Shown here: in pieces, positions 32,555 through 44,924 of the stretch | Layout of the letters: each line of letters begins with the position of its first letter | Numbering within the stretch: position 1 is the first letter of the stretch | From: Perca fluviatilis | Lineage: Eukaryota > Chordata > Actinopteri > Perciformes > Percidae | NCBI RefSeq assembly: GCF_010015445.1 | Contig: NC_053120.1 | Span: 1,465,278-1,529,277, forward strand | DNA: 64,000 nt | Direction of reading: 5' to 3' | Program-made: the position numbers and the translations under genes | Notes under the pieces: model-generated | What the model saw: only the letters and a program-made list of their open reading frames with translations | What the model was told of the DNA's origin: nothing | Databases searched by the model: none

Positions 32555-32888
32555 TAGGGCTGGGACGGTGCGGATTTTTCTTACCACGGTTGAAAAGCAA
32601 GAATTTCCCGTGGTAGTGCAATAAACCGCAACCCCTACGGAAGTTAGAGCAAGAATGGCGGGGGGCTTATTTGAGTGACGTCAGGGCCCGGTGGTTGCAC
32701 AAGGAGAGCGAAGCAGTAACGGAGAGCAGCGGTATGAGTGCCGCTGTGAGGAAAAGAGAGAGGAAAAAGAGATAGCAAAGATGATGTAAATTGAGTTAAA
32801 AGTGAACATTAAAACAACACGCTAGAGTTTCTCAAGACACGGAGGCTTTATCTGTCGTCAATACTGCTGGTAAAGTGAATGGTGTCAC

Positions 32889-33706
32889 AGGGAGTTCAGA
32901 GTGAGATTTTGGCGGCAGGGGTTTGGGTGGGGACGGAGTCTGATCTGATAAATGACATAAATGTTGGCCTGTGTTCGATTGAAGAAATTCTTGAGTCGAC
33001 TAACACTCATTCAATTGTATCGACTAATCCATTAGTTGATTTAATCGACAGATCTGTAAATCTGAGTTTCTCTGCAAAGAGTCATGCTAAATGGCATATA
33101 TTGAATAAGATAACGCCCCTTTGCATATTTAAACACAACATTTCAGAAAACGTGTAATACAACAAATAACTGCCTTAATGAAAGTAATCAAAGTAGGTTT
33201 GACGGTGATATCTGTTAGGTCAAATGTCAACCCTTAATTCTTGTGTTTACCAGAGATGAGCTCGACGTTTCTTGGAAATAAGTCATTCAGCATGAAAAAG
33301 CATCAGACATGACTAATGGACTACAGAGATCTAAGCTGACTAAGACCAAAAACCACCGATTAGTCGAATTAATCCACTAAGAGGGAGCAGCCCTACATAA
33401 ATTCATAAAAATAATTTTTTTTTTATTAATTCAGTATGTTTTTTTGTGTGTGTGTGTGGCGCCCCGCAATAATTAATACTATCAATTGTCTGGATACAAT
33501 ATAATGAAATAGCCTAGGCCAAAGGTTTTCACAATGGAGCCCGGAGGTTGTGCAGTAAAAATAAAAGGAAAGAAAAACTAAAAATATTCCAAATTATTAT
33601 GGGTACTGTTATAAAAGTATTATTAGTAGGCCTAAAATGGGTTATAAAAATCTTTATAAAAATATAAAACTGTCAGAGTAGCCCTGCAGCCGATTCAACA
33701 TGTAGC

Positions 33707-33758
<52 letters not shown>

Positions 33759-34891
33759 GCTACCTCTAGTGAAGTTTCCTCTATGTTGATTTCTACCGCC
33801 ACAGTATCAGAAATAGGGCAGACACACAACAAGGGTTTCCTGTTCCTATGTACATGTAGTATATATAAAGTCATAATCGCCACGACTCTACAGAGCCGCG
33901 TGCTCTACTGAACTCAAGCCAACTGTCATCTACTCTCTCTCCCCCTCAACTGGAACAGTGACAGGACGTCATCACTCGCCAAGTCATGGCAACCAGATAA
34001 ACAACAGGGCGAGTACACCCTATGTCAATGAGTACACCGAAGTACACTTGTCACTCAATCTCAGGCAAAGTCACAAACAGCGACGAAAGCCGCAACTTGA
34101 AATCCGCACTCACTCAGCTGGTGCGTGGCAGGCACTAAGCGGCGCCAGGATTTAGATTGTAGGTGGGCCTCCAGAAAACTGGACGGGCCAATTAAAATAA
34201 GCCAAATGTATTCAGGTTCCCCTTCATTCAGACAGCCAGACCCTAATAACGTTAAGACACTACTGGCCTTGCTGGTGTACGGTGTGGCTACGGGAGGACT
34301 TGGGGAGAGGAGAGGGCGGCCGAGCAGGATGGTAACTCGTTCACCTGTAACCGCGTTACTTAAAATGTCCTCCTCCTGGCTCCTGCTCCTCGGAGTGTTT
34401 CTTGCTGAATTTAGATGAAAACAAGCTGCTTTGCTTAGCTTTGCGTTTCATATTAGCTAATAGCTACACTCTGTGTCCGTCTCGTTGAGCTTGCTTGAAA
34501 AGCTTGCGCACAAACGTCATTCATTTCATTGGATCACTTGCTGGTGACGACGCAGCCTGTGGGCAGGCGGGTAGAAGCCGCTGATTGGCTGAGAAGCTTT
34601 CACTCAAAGCTTTCCTCAGGCTGCTTATTGGATGAACTGCTAGATGGGTCAAAATGGGCGGGCCGGACCTAAAATGACCAATGGTAGCGCCGCGATGGTG
34701 GCAGGGCGTTCTGAACTCTGTGGGGAACTCACTTGATTCCTCTACTTGTTCCACTGTTAAAAATAGCGGCGCAACTTGGTGGGCGTTATCCTGGTAATTT
34801 CTCTGCGTGAGAAATACAAGGTGTGGCGTGTGAGCGGTAGAACGGGTTGAAATGCGTGTGTCTCACGCCCAATGCGTGAGACTTGAGCCCT
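32889..34891. mobile_element. hAT-like element nested in H copy 1
   Basis: 8-bp direct repeats GGTGTCAC at 32881-32888 and 34892-34899 bracket a 2.0-kb insertion with AGGG..CCCT termini (right end GAGACTTGAGCCCT). H copy 3 reads through the equivalent site near 60833-60845. The interior contains a (TAA)n tract (33702-33755) and a TCGACTAAT-rich segment (about 32975-33395) that may be a further MITE. No transposase frame was recognised. Confidence 0.72.
33702..33755. repeat. (TAA)n microsatellite
   Basis: About 18 TAA/ATA units. Confidence 0.97.
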
Positions 34892-34912
34892 GGTGTCACC
34901 CCGAAAAACATT

Positions 34913-36385
34913 GGGCCTCATTCACCAACCGTTCTTACGAAGAAATGTGTTCTTAAACCCTTCTTACGCACTTTTTACAAAGATTCTGACATTCATTAAT
35001 GTTTTCTTAACTTGGATTTGTTCTTAGCTAAGAACAAAATCTACGAACACTGAAAAGCACTCTTACGCACAGTTGAGTGATGACAATTTGCTCCAAAATG
35101 ATTGGTTACTGCATTTTATTCAATTCTACAGTCGTTTACAATGATAGTATTGTACTGTAATGTATTTCTGATCATTTGTTGATAAAAATCATATTATTCA
35201 AAAAGACACTAACACTGCAATTTACATCAGCAATTAAACTGATTAAATCCTGCGTTATTTGGTGATTGATCGCTATTTATAGGGTCAAAATGCAGTGGTA
35301 GAATGTAACAAAGTACAAATTCTTTGTAACTGTAGCCTACTTAAGTACATTTTTCACGTATCTGTACTTTACTTAAGTAGACTCCAATAGTGCATAGCCT
35401 ACTTTTGACTTTTACTTTGTTACATTTTGCAGCAATTATCTATACTTTCTACTCCACTACTTTTGTACAACGTTCCGTTACATTTTCTGATCAGTTTCCC
35501 CCTGCCAAAACGTCTTCCTGACCGTCACACGTTTGTCTCCCCAGTGAAGTTTGGTTGCCGTAGATACTGTATATATGGGTTGCCATAGATACTGTATATA
35601 TGGGTTATAGATACTGTATATATGGGGCACCGTTGATCCAACCCGCGCCCGGGCTCCAGAGCCCGGGCGCAGCGCCGCTGACCCTCGGTAATACAGCCTC
35701 CGGTAAAAGTGAAAATGAAAACGTTTGTTTTTATTATTCCCGTTTTTAAATCATAGTTGCTATATCTATTTCTCTCCACAGCGTCGTTTACTCCTCCGCC
35801 AGGCTGTGTTCATATCTTATTTATTTGGCTGGACCTCTTCACATCTCCCCATGCCCGCTGCTTCACACACTTTATTTGCTTACTGCATGGTTAAAGAAAA
35901 TAAAACTGTCTTAAAATACATCCATGAATAAAACCAACCGCGCATCCGATTCTAACAACATATTTCCGTTTTATGCTGGTTAGGATAGGAACTTCTTTAA
36001 AAGCCAGGCCTTCTTTGTGGTAGTGGACACCTTCTACTTTTACTAAAGTAAATATGTCTCTGGTTATTTGTACTTTTATTTAAGTACTGAGATTCAGTAC
36101 TTCCTCCACCGCTCCCGACAATCTCGAAAACCTGTCTCCCAGGAGGTGCACAGGAAGTGTCATGTCCTTATATGGGAATTTTTGGGGCGTTTTCTTATGC
36201 TAATTAGGAACAACTGGCACGCGCTTTCAGTTAGGAAGACGTGGGATTCATCAATCCTAAGAACACAGGTGCGAACAAATCTGCTGTTTAAGAACACGTC
36301 ATGAATCAGACGTAGACTTTTCTTAGAAACTTTCTTAATAACATATTTAAGAGAAAACTTAGGAAGATATTGGTGAATAAGGCCC
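34913..36385. mobile_element. MITE with GGGCCTNATTCACCAA termini
   Basis: The left end GGGCCTCATTCACCAA and the inverted right end GGGCCTTATTCACCAA match at 15 of 16 bases. A trinucleotide ATT flanks both sides. Inside, from about 35295 to 36117, is a second repeat rich in TACTTAAGTA and AGTACTT motifs, with a GATACTGTATATATGGG triplet repeat at 35565-35625. Non-coding. Confidence 0.65.
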
Positions 36386-36682
36386 ATTTAGAGCTCTGCA
36401 TTTACCAACATTCTTCCTCTCTTTCTCTCTTTCTCCGCTGATCTATTCCACAGACAGTTCACAAAGCTCTATTGTCAATAAAGTAAAATGAAAAAAAAAG
36501 TTTCCCAACAATGCCGAGGGCACACGCTTAGCAGCACAGCGGTCTTAGCAGCTGAGCAGACAGAGAGCAGTCAGCTAACTTGTTGCTCTCTCTAATATAA
36601 CCAATATAAGCTGCTCTGTTTTAGGCTACAAAACAAGCATGCAGGCTGAAATTCAACCGTACGGTTTTGTCGGGATTAAGAT

Positions 36683-36684
<2 letters not shown>

Positions 36685-36763
<79 letters not shown>
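36685..36763. repeat. (GATA)n with LINE-like tail motif
   Basis: About 20 GATA units followed by TACTTTATTCATCCCGAAGG, a combination common in fish repeats. The same tract recurs at 61198-61290 in H copy 3. Confidence 0.96.
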
Positions 36764-37173
36764 CTTTATTCATCCCGAAGGAAATTTTAGGCATCCAGTA
36801 TCTTAGACAACCATAACACAACAAACACACATACACCCATATATCCCACATACAGAAGAATAAAAATAAAAATCACGCACAGAAATGCAATGATGATGAT
36901 GAGGTGCTATGGTAGACTGTGTGCAATGGTGATAGTGCAAAAGTGAACAGGGAACAGCTATAAGGAGAAGGGAACTCCGCTAGCTGCTAGGCTAATGTGC
37001 AATGGTAAACACTGCAGCGTTAACGTTAACGTTAATGTGCCACGTCCACCTCAGCTCACCGGACTGTCCATTCTGTGTGCAAAGCTGAAGTGACGAGCAA
37101 CTTAAATTTTAGTTTTGTCTCCGTATACTCTTGGATGTGGGAATAGAAGACAGTCGATGACGTCCCAGCCCTA

Positions 37174-37179
37174 GTAATT

Positions 37180-37212
<33 letters not shown>

Positions 37213-37257
37213 CATGTGCATGTGTGTGTGTGTATGCGTGTGTGTATGTGTGTGTGT

Positions 37258-37296
<39 letters not shown>

Positions 37297-37309
37297 TGTG
37301 TGTGTGTGT
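37174..37309. repeat. (GT)n microsatellite
   Basis: Remainder of the GT tract split by element H copy 1. Confidence 0.96.
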
Positions 37310-38560
37310 CAGGGCCGGCATTGCCTAGGGCGTCAAATGTGTTGGGGCGCCATGTCACCCTTAGCTCTACTTCCCATTAATAATAGAATTAGAATGAAAA
37401 GCGAAATAAAACGTGTTTATTAAACATGATCATCCTAGGGCGCCCCTCTCAGCCACACGTTTACTTGTCAACCTGATTATTAGATTGAACTGATCATTTT
37501 TGTCAATCATTTCCTAATCGGGGAAAACTTCAAACTAATGATTTAGTTTGAAGTTCCCGTGACAGTTCCAGTTTATGGGTCAGACTCAAACACACGGAGC
37601 TCTGAAGCAGACCTGTGGGTCTCTTAGTGTCCACTCTTTAACACTTTAAAATAGAGACAAGCAGCGGCACAGACCATGGAGCTGCTGCAGCGCCTCTTCC
37701 TGGTCTGAGCAGCTTCAGGTTTATAATGAACGCCCTCTGCTGTGGGCATGCTGCGGCAGATGTGTCCCGTTTGTGCTTTGTGTATTTCTGCCGTAGTTTC
37801 GGGTTTCCACCCGATGTAGAGCAGCGGAGTCTACAGCCTCTTCCCTAAACTGTCTCATTCAGAGACCAGAGTCTCAAACAGGGATCTGAGTCTGTCAGGA
37901 GGTCTGACATCTACCGTATCAGCAGAGATATCACGTAATGCACAGCAGGCTATGGTGCAGGTAGATTATTTTCTGAAAAATAGTGACTTTATTCTTGTAA
38001 TAGTCTATTGTATTATAACTTAATTTTTCTCAAAATATCACGAACTCCTCCAAACCTCAGAGAACACAGATGAGATATGCTGTATTTTGAATGTGCACAA
38101 AGTTTTGAACATGAGCAGAAATCTTGCTCAAACACATCTGAAATATTAAAGTCCAGGGGTTTATTAATTAATTAAAATTAATTATTGTATCATTGAGGTG
38201 AATAATTGTCATGCACATTTAAGGAGGTTACTTCCTCAACAAAAGACGAAGAGGAGGGAAGAGTAAATGATGCTAGGCTACATGTGTGCTGACTCAGATA
38301 TAAATAGAAACATTGATTATTATTATTATATTATTATTACTGCAATATATTCCATTATGTTTTTATATTTGGATTGTAATCTATGTTTCCCTTTACATAA
38401 AGATATTCCCAGCCTAAATTGATTCAGAAAAAGGTAGAAATAGGTGCATAAAAATTTGCCAGAATGCAGGAAATGAAGTGTTAAATGGAGGGTGGACCCC
38501 CAGACTCCCCCATCATAAGTCACCATGCACACAAATCTGGAAACAAAACACTGGCCTCTG
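37310..38560. mobile_element. CAGGGCC-terminus hAT-like element, copy 1 (right end lost)
   Basis: Begins CAGGGCCGGCATTGCC and is collinear with 61941-63240. The full right end seen at 63421-63428 is missing here; the sequence passes directly into module U at about 38565. Coding potential is negligible. Confidence 0.65.
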
Positions 38561-38564
38561 GGTT

Positions 38565-38833
38565 GTATGTTTGAGGCTCCAGTTCACAGAGCATTTGAGA
38601 AAAAGACTTGTACTATCTGTAGTCATGTTGTTGTTGTTACTTAGGTTACTCTCTCTGTAGATGTCCCTGCGTAAGGTGAGACCTCGGGGAAGGATGTGGC
38701 TGTCAGATCGCCATGACAACCCTCATCTGCATCAACATGAATTCTTTATCTCATCATCAGAGGAAACTTTGCAGAGATAAGAGAGAGGTGTGTATGTATG
38801 GCTGTGTGTGTGTGTGTGTGTTTGTGTGTCTGT

Positions 38834-38892
<59 letters not shown>
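38565..38892. repeat. upstream module U plus (GT)n
   Basis: Module U (GAGGCTCCAGTTCACAGAGC onward) followed by GT repeats from about 38790. Confidence 0.8.
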
Positions 38893-38893
<1 letters not shown>

Positions 38894-39269
38894 ATTTCCT
38901 ATCATGAAATGCTGCATACCTGTTCTCATTTCTGAAGGTTATTTCTGAGACTATTACTTGTCCGGCATTATGTGGGATTGTTACAGCTCTATCTGATCTC
39001 ATCAGACCTATGTATAGGCCTAAACTAAAGCAGATTGGTTAGTGGTCAGTTAAACTATTAGTGTTTTCATATGTGAGCAGTGTACAGTATGTGTCACATG
39101 GTGACTAAGTGCAGCATTTTGATTGGTTGTGTTTGGAATAGTAAAAGCTAGTCCCTCCCTGTTAGATGTGTGTGACTCAGGTAGAGAAGGGTGTGATGTC
39201 TTTTATAAAAACTGGCTGATGAACAGCTGATGCTTTTGGTGATTGGGTGAAAAGATTTCAACATGTGAT
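38893..39269. other. low-copy spacer with TATA/CCAAT-like motifs
   Basis: Not seen elsewhere in the window. It contains GATTGGTTGTG (inverted CCAAT) near 39120 and TTTTATAAAAAC near 39200, but no following coding exon was found, so a promoter is only a possibility. Confidence 0.3.
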
Positions 39270-39286
39270 TTTGTGTGTGTGTCTGT

Positions 39287-39356
<70 letters not shown>
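39270..39356. repeat. (GT)n microsatellite
   Basis: About 85 bp, nearly pure GT. Confidence 0.97.
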
Positions 39357-39360
39357 TTAG

Positions 39361-40229
39361 ATTACATATTAGATTATATTATGTATTCAAGTCATTTTCT
39401 TATATTTTATTCAAATGATATTTTCTATGAGAAAAGAGGGCCAGGGCAAAGCACATTTCATTGCCATACCAGATAGTGTTGTGGGCGGGACATGAAGTGA
39501 GACTCAGTGGTGAGTGTTGATTGGCTGATACTCGTCTAACATCTACCAACCAGATAGAGTTGTGGGCGGGACATGAAGTGAGACTCAGTGGTGAGGTAAA
39601 CGGGGGCAGAGGGAGAGACTCAGAGCTGTAGCTGAGACAAAGTAGAACACCTTTTATTTCATTAACTTTATAATAAAACACAGATACAGATCATCTGCAA
39701 ACTGCCAAATATGGACAGAGCCTTTCCAGCTGCTGCTCCACGACGGTGGAAGCTGCTGCCTTCACATATCAGATGTGCTCCCTCCATTTCTGTTTTTAAT
39801 CTGGGATAAAGACCCATTATAACTCTCTAATCTCTCAGTCTGGTCTCATCATGTCTATCATTCTGGGTTTGGGAACTGCTGCTTGTTGTTGGTGTTGGGA
39901 TCTTCTTTTTGGTTTTGATATTTACATTTTAATGTTCTTTATTCAGCCCTTTGGTCAGATTAATGTGTGTTTAAATGTGCTCTAGAAATCAACTTTACTT
40001 ACTGAAAGTTAACATAAGAAACATTTCATAGGAAGATATGTTGCTTATAATAATTAATCACAAATCACAATCAAAACAGTTGTATTGTTTATTAATGATG
40101 TTTATTACACAGATGATTGATTATAGATATAGACCAAGATATAATAACAAGTTTATAACACTGACAACACTACAAGATACAACTATTATAAATGCATTAA
40201 AGACAATTCATATTCCTTCATATGTATCA
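39361..40229. repeat. module M1, copy (receptor remnant unit)
   Basis: Collinear with the other M1 copies; a segment near 39475 is rearranged, with ACCAGATAGTGTTGTGGGCG duplicated about 75 bp apart. A shorter form of the same local duplication is present at 54950-55060. Confidence 0.85.
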
Positions 40230-40417
40230 TTCATTACAGCAAGGTGTTCTTTCTGCTGGGCTTTTGGCCTGTCGCACCTCAACGGTGCCTGTGGTGGACT
40301 ATGCATGGCAGGGGGCCGTCCTCTTCTCCTGAGGCAGGCCTAAACCTGACCGATACCGCAAGGTTTTGCTGCAGGGTCTTCAGCTGGGGACCACCGCTCA
40401 TTGACGCTGCTTCTAGC

Positions 40418-40455
<38 letters not shown>

Positions 40456-40456
40456 T
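40230..40456. other. unit-specific insertion plus (TA)n
   Basis: About 190 bp at 40230-40420 (CTTTTGGCCTGTCGCACCTC ...) has no counterpart in the other units and is GC-richer than its surroundings; it looks like a fragment of an unrecognised repeat. (TA)n follows at 40423-40455. Confidence 0.6.
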
Positions 40457-40669
40457 AATACAGATGATAAGGGAACATCTGCACCCTGTCAGGATCAAAG
40501 GTTACCTTCTAACATTCAAAACTTATTTCATATTATTATAATAATAATCATTGGGTATTTATGTCTTATTTCCCATCATTTCTGTTTGTTGTTTCTGTAA
40601 TCTCTCTCTCTGTCTTTTGTGTTCTAGTTTAAATGTTTTCTCTGCATGAATGTGTCCCATCCCTTGTTT

Positions 40670-40905
40670 TAAAGCCAGTGTATACCAGGCTGTATTAAAG
40701 CCAGTGTATACCAGGCTGTATTAAAGCCAGTGTATACCAGGCTGTATTAAAGCCAGTGTATACCAGGCTGTATTAAAGCCAGTGTATACCAGGCTGTATT
40801 AAAGCCAGTGTATACCAGACTGTATTAAAGCCAGTGTATACCAGGCTGTATTAAAGCCAGTGTATACCAGGCTGTATTAAAGCCAGTGTATACCAGGTTG
40901 TATTA
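40670..40905. repeat. 26-bp minisatellite, 9 units (receptor remnant)
   Basis: Nine units of the receptor 3'-end repeat, the longest array in the window. The receptor stop codon and adjoining coding sequence that should follow are absent. Confidence 0.96.
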
Positions 40906-41827
40906 GATCTCTGTCTTCTTAAAGCAATATTGGTAAAACAAATTGATATCAGATAACCAAATCGATTTATTTTGTCTCAACCAAACATGGCTGAGCCACA
41001 ATGAATACGTTAGTCTAAATGAAGCCACTCGTCCCAGTCATAATAATACTCAAATCGCACGAGGCTCAGGCCGAGGAGGGGAGTGCGGCCATATTTGATT
41101 CAAGCCTGTTAATTAATCCTAAACCTAAACTAAATTATAACTCGTTCGAAAGCCTTGTTCTTAATCTTCACCACCCAACTTGGAAAACGGTACAGCCAAT
41201 TACATTTGTTGTTGTTTACTGAGCACCAGGTCCATACTCTGAATTTTTATCTGAATTCTCTGAATTTTTATCATGTATAGTCCTTCAATCAGACAAAGTA
41301 CTTATTGTAGGTGATTTTAATATCCATGTGGATGTTGACAGCAATAGCCTTAGTACTGCTTTCAATTCACTAATAGATTCAATTGGTTTCAGTCAGAGTG
41401 TGCATGAGGCCACGCACCGTTTTGACCACACCCTCGACCTTGTGCTGGCATATGGAATCAAAATTGAAGATTTAATAGTATTTGCGCAGAATCCTTTATT
41501 ATCAGATCATTTTTTAATTAACTTCCAATTCCTGTTACTAGACCATAAGAAATTAAATAAAGGTTTCTACACTAGATGCCTATCTGACAGTGCTATAGCT
41601 AAATTTAAGGAAGATATTCCAACAGCATTAAACTCAATGTCGTGCCTTAATATAACCGGGGACCTTTATGTTAACTTTAGTCCCTCCCAACTTGATAATT
41701 TCGTAGACGCTGCTACGACCTCTACCTACGGACAACTTTAGACTCCGGTTGCTCCTGTCAAAAAGAAGAAGATGAAGCAAAGGAAATTAGCACCTTGGTA
41801 TAACTCCCAAACTCGCAAATTAAAACA
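40906..41827 (+). pseudogene. LINE endonuclease-domain fragment replacing receptor body
   Basis: The + strand frame has VLIVGDFNIHVD (about 41307-41345), THRFDHTLDLVLAYG (about 41415-41460) and LLSDHFLINFQ (about 41499-41530). The GDFN, DHTLDLV and SDH motifs are diagnostic of LINE apurinic-type endonuclease domains. It occupies the position of the whole receptor coding region between the 26-bp repeat and the receptor first-exon remnant. The right junction shares AAACAG between the two sequences. A stop at 41220 and the abrupt ends show it is a fragment. Confidence 0.8.
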
Positions 41828-41907
41828 AAACAGCAGGAAGGAGAGCTCTGTGACTGCAGCCATTCTGCTCCAAGGTCGACAAACACTGACACCACTCAAC
41901 TCATATA
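41828..41907 (-). pseudogene. receptor remnant: start codon, leader fragment and 5' flank (copy 3)
   Basis: About 80 bp matching the 5' end of the receptor genes. The ATG is at 41861-41863, followed on the minus strand by [11 protein letters not shown]. Upstream sequence through TGAGTTGAGTGGTGTCAGTG reaches the TATA-like site at 41901-41907. The rest of the gene is missing. This fixes the remnant as a former member of the array. Confidence 0.85.
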
Positions 41908-42744
41908 GATTTATTTATCATATAATCAATAATATAGTGAGAGTAGGGGAGGCAGGCCAACAGTACAGCCCGGACCGGTTGGGGAGAGTTCTAGCCCGAC
42001 CAGGCACCTCTCTTTAACCTGCCTCTCTTAGTTATGCTATTATAATTCTAGACTAACGGGGAAGTTCCTTCCTTCCGATAAGACACTGAGGCTGCTCTCT
42101 CTTCTCTCTGTTTTCACTTGTTTCCTTTTTGTATGCATCCTGTCCCAGAAATGCTTGTTACTAACCTAGCTCTGGGGAGTTTACTCCCCGGAGTCCTTAT
42201 ATTTCTTCGCAGAGCATTGCTCTGCGATTCCCCGCAATGCCCCGCTGCATTCTGTTGGGTCCAGATGCGTCCTGCTGCGTCCACTGCATCCACCCATGCT
42301 CTGCAGCGCCACGTTACATCCCTCAACGCCCTGCTGTGATGTTCCTATGCACAGAGTAGTCAGGATCTGGTATAGGAGACTGCACTACTCAGTATGACAC
42401 GATGTGCCCTGCTATGACATGAACTTCCACGATGACCTTCGAAGTCACTGTTCCATTATCTTTAATGTGACTGTTATTGCCACTGTTCATCACACCCCCA
42501 ACGGCGGCCAGACAACCGCCTACCAAGAGTCTGGGTCTGCCTAGGTTTCTTCCTAAAAGGGAGTTTTTCCGCGCCACTGTCGCAACAGCCACCGCTAATG
42601 CTTGCTCTTGAGGGAATTACTGTAATTGTTGGGGCTTTGGAACTTATAGAGTGTGGTCTAGACCTACTCTATCTGTAAAGTGTTTGAGATAACTCTTGTT
42701 ATGATTTGATACTTTAAATAAAATTGAATTGAAAATTGAATTGA
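41908..42744 (+). mobile_element. 5'-truncated LINE 3' end inserted in receptor promoter
   Basis: The insertion is flanked by the 5-bp repeat ATATA at 41903-41907 and 42745-42749 and lands in the TATA-like element of the remnant promoter. The right end has GTTTCTTCCTAAAAGGGAG, AATGCTTGCTCTTG and a tail of ATTGAATTGA repeats, the familiar 3' end of a fish LINE. Promoter sequence resumes with CACTCTACACCAACCCTC. Confidence 0.82.
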
Positions 42745-42860
42745 ATATACACTCTACACCAACCCTCAACAGCAGCTGCTCTTTTGTTCTTTTTATCAAA
42801 CATGACTTCTTTATCTCATCATCAGTGGAAACCTTGCAGAGATAAGAGAGGTGTGTGTGT
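42745..42860 (-). promoter_or_regulatory. receptor promoter-like block, displaced (copy 3)
   Basis: Continuation of the conserved promoter block (AACATGACTTCTTTATCTC and CAGTGGAAACC), cut off from the start codon by the LINE insertion. Confidence 0.4.
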
Positions 42861-43502
42861 GTGGGTGTCTGTGCAGTTGAGGTATTTAATAATTTCCTTT
42901 TGATAATGTCAAGCAAACAGATGAAGAGATATGTGTGTGTGTGTGTTTTTTAATTTAACCTTTATTTAACCAGGTAGGCCGTGGAAGAACAGGTTCTCAT
43001 TTGTAACGTTGACCTGGCCAAGAATAAAGCAACATACAGACAAGACAACATACAGTTTCACATTCAATACAATACAAAAATACAGAATACAATAGGCGAC
43101 ATAAATACAGATTAAGTACGCACTACAAAGCTGGCGCAAAGTGAGCTGTAAGTAAGTCAATGGATATGCAAAGGTGATAAGGTAATAACACAATAAACAT
43201 GAATAGACAGTCCATATAAATGGTGAAATGTAGTGAAGAGTCAATATACAGTTAGTGCAGATGTGGTCTAGATAGTGATAAGGGTGTGCAAAACAGAGCA
43301 TGAATGATGGAGAACAGTTAGCATGTACAGTGATCAGACAGGAGCTCAGACAGATGTACTTTAAAGGGAGTTATTGAGTTAAGGGTTTTGAGTTTTATGG
43401 CTTTTGGTAGTTCATTCCAATCATTTGCAGCTGAAAACCGTATGACACTATTGTAAACAACATCCAGTTTTTTCAGGAGAGAATTTTGGGTTCAGGCAGT
43501 TA

Positions 43503-44029
43503 CATTACAGGCCGAAAGTTTGGACACACCTTCTCATTCAATGTGTTTCTTTATTTTCACGACTATTTACATTGTATATTCTCACTGAAGGCATCAAAAC
43601 TATGAATGAACACATATGGAATTATGTACTTAACAAAAAGTGTGAAATAACTGAAAACATGTCTTATATTTTAGATTCTTCAAAGTAGCCACCCTTTGCT
43701 TTTCTGATAACTCTGCAAACCCTTGGTGTTCTCTCTATGAGCTTCTGAGGTAGTCACCTGAAATGGTTTTACCTTCACAGGTGTGCTTTGTCAGGGTTCA
43801 TTAGTGGAAGTTTTTCCCTTATTAATAAAAAAGCAAAAGGTGGCTACTTGAAAAATCTAAAATATAAGACATGTTTTCAGTTATTTCCACACTTTTTGTT
43901 AAGTACATAATACCATATGTGTTCATTCATAGTTTTGATGCCTTCAGTGAGAATCTACAATGTAAATAGTCATGAAAATAAAACGGAACGCATTGAATGT
44001 GAGTGTGTCCAAACTTTTGGCCTGTACTG
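43503..44029. mobile_element. Tc1-like MITE with ~190-bp inverted repeats
   Basis: Flanked by TA at 43501-43502 and 44030-44031. Left arm 43503-43694 and right arm about 43839-44029 are inverted copies; termini are CATTACAGGCC and, inverted, CAGTACAGGCC, both followed by AAAGTTTGGACACAC-type text. TA duplication plus long inverted repeats is typical of Tc1/mariner-derived non-autonomous elements. No transposase remains in the ~145-bp centre. Confidence 0.9.
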
Positions 44030-44924
44030 TATGTAAATGACATCACTGAAATAGAGAATTGGTAAAATTGTCATTTTCACCAAAGAGAGTTTAGCAGCAT
44101 GAGTGAAGGAGGCCCTGTTGCAGAACAGGAAACTGATCCTAGACTGAACTTTAGATTGAAGGTATTTCATGTGTTTCTGGAAGGAGAGGGAACTGTCTAA
44201 CCAGACACCTGAGTATTTGTACACGCCACATTTTCTAATTCCAACCCATCAAGCGTGGTAATGCTAATCAGATGGGCAGGGGTGGACAGCGAATGATTGA
44301 AAAGCATGAACTTGCTTTTGCCAGAGGTTAGCAGTAGTTGGAGGTATCGGAAGGAGTGCTGAAGGGCGTTGAAGCTCTCCTGGAGGTTTGATAGTACATT
44401 ATCCAATGAGGGTCCGGATGTGTACAGGATGGTGTCGTCTGCATAGAGGTGGATTTGAGAATTCCCAGCAGCAAGAGCCACATCATTGATATATAGAGAG
44501 AAAACCATCGCCGATACGTAATGAACCTTGTGGCACCTCCGTAGGGTCCAGACAACAGGCCCTCAGATTTAACGACTGGACCCTATCAGAAAAATAGTTA
44601 TTGAACCATGCAAGGCAGTCATGAGAGAGAACCCAAGGTAGTTGAGTCTGTCAATAACAATACAATGGTTAACAGAGTCAAAGGCCTTGGACAGGTCATA
44701 TGTAGACAGCTGTACAGTAATGCTTTTGTCAATGGTGGCTGTGATGTTGTTTATAACGTTGGCCGGGAAAGGACACGTTGGAATTCAAGATGGTTGGTAA
44801 TCTGTTTATTGAACAAGCTTTCAAAGACTTTCGAGTGACAGGGTAAGACGGATATGGGTCTATAGCAGTTTGGGTCAAGGGTGTCTCCCCTTTGAAGAGA
44901 GGATTTTCAATCTCCATGGAAGTT

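Larger units (their letters stand above)
32555..37173. mobile_element. hAT-like element H, copy 1 (with nested insertions)
   Basis: Starts TAGGGCTGGGACG, ends CGTCCCAGCCCTA: inverted termini of hAT type. Flanking octamers GTGACTGT and GTAATTGT agree at 6 of 8 positions. Homologous elements at 46363-47634 and 58949-61705 sit in the same GT-tract context, so these are duplicates of one insertion. No transposase was found. This copy is enlarged by insertions at 32889-34891 and 34913-36385. Confidence 0.75.

Noticed and set aside
39100..39250. Promoter for a gene at 39.2 kb (CCAAT and TATAAAA motifs)
   Set aside because: No coding exon or conserved copy follows; a GT tract and module M1 begin immediately downstream.
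40670..40905. Possible CRISPR-like array (regular 26-bp direct repeats)
   Set aside because: The repeats are head to tail with no spacers, lie at a eukaryotic gene end, and recur at three other receptor copies.
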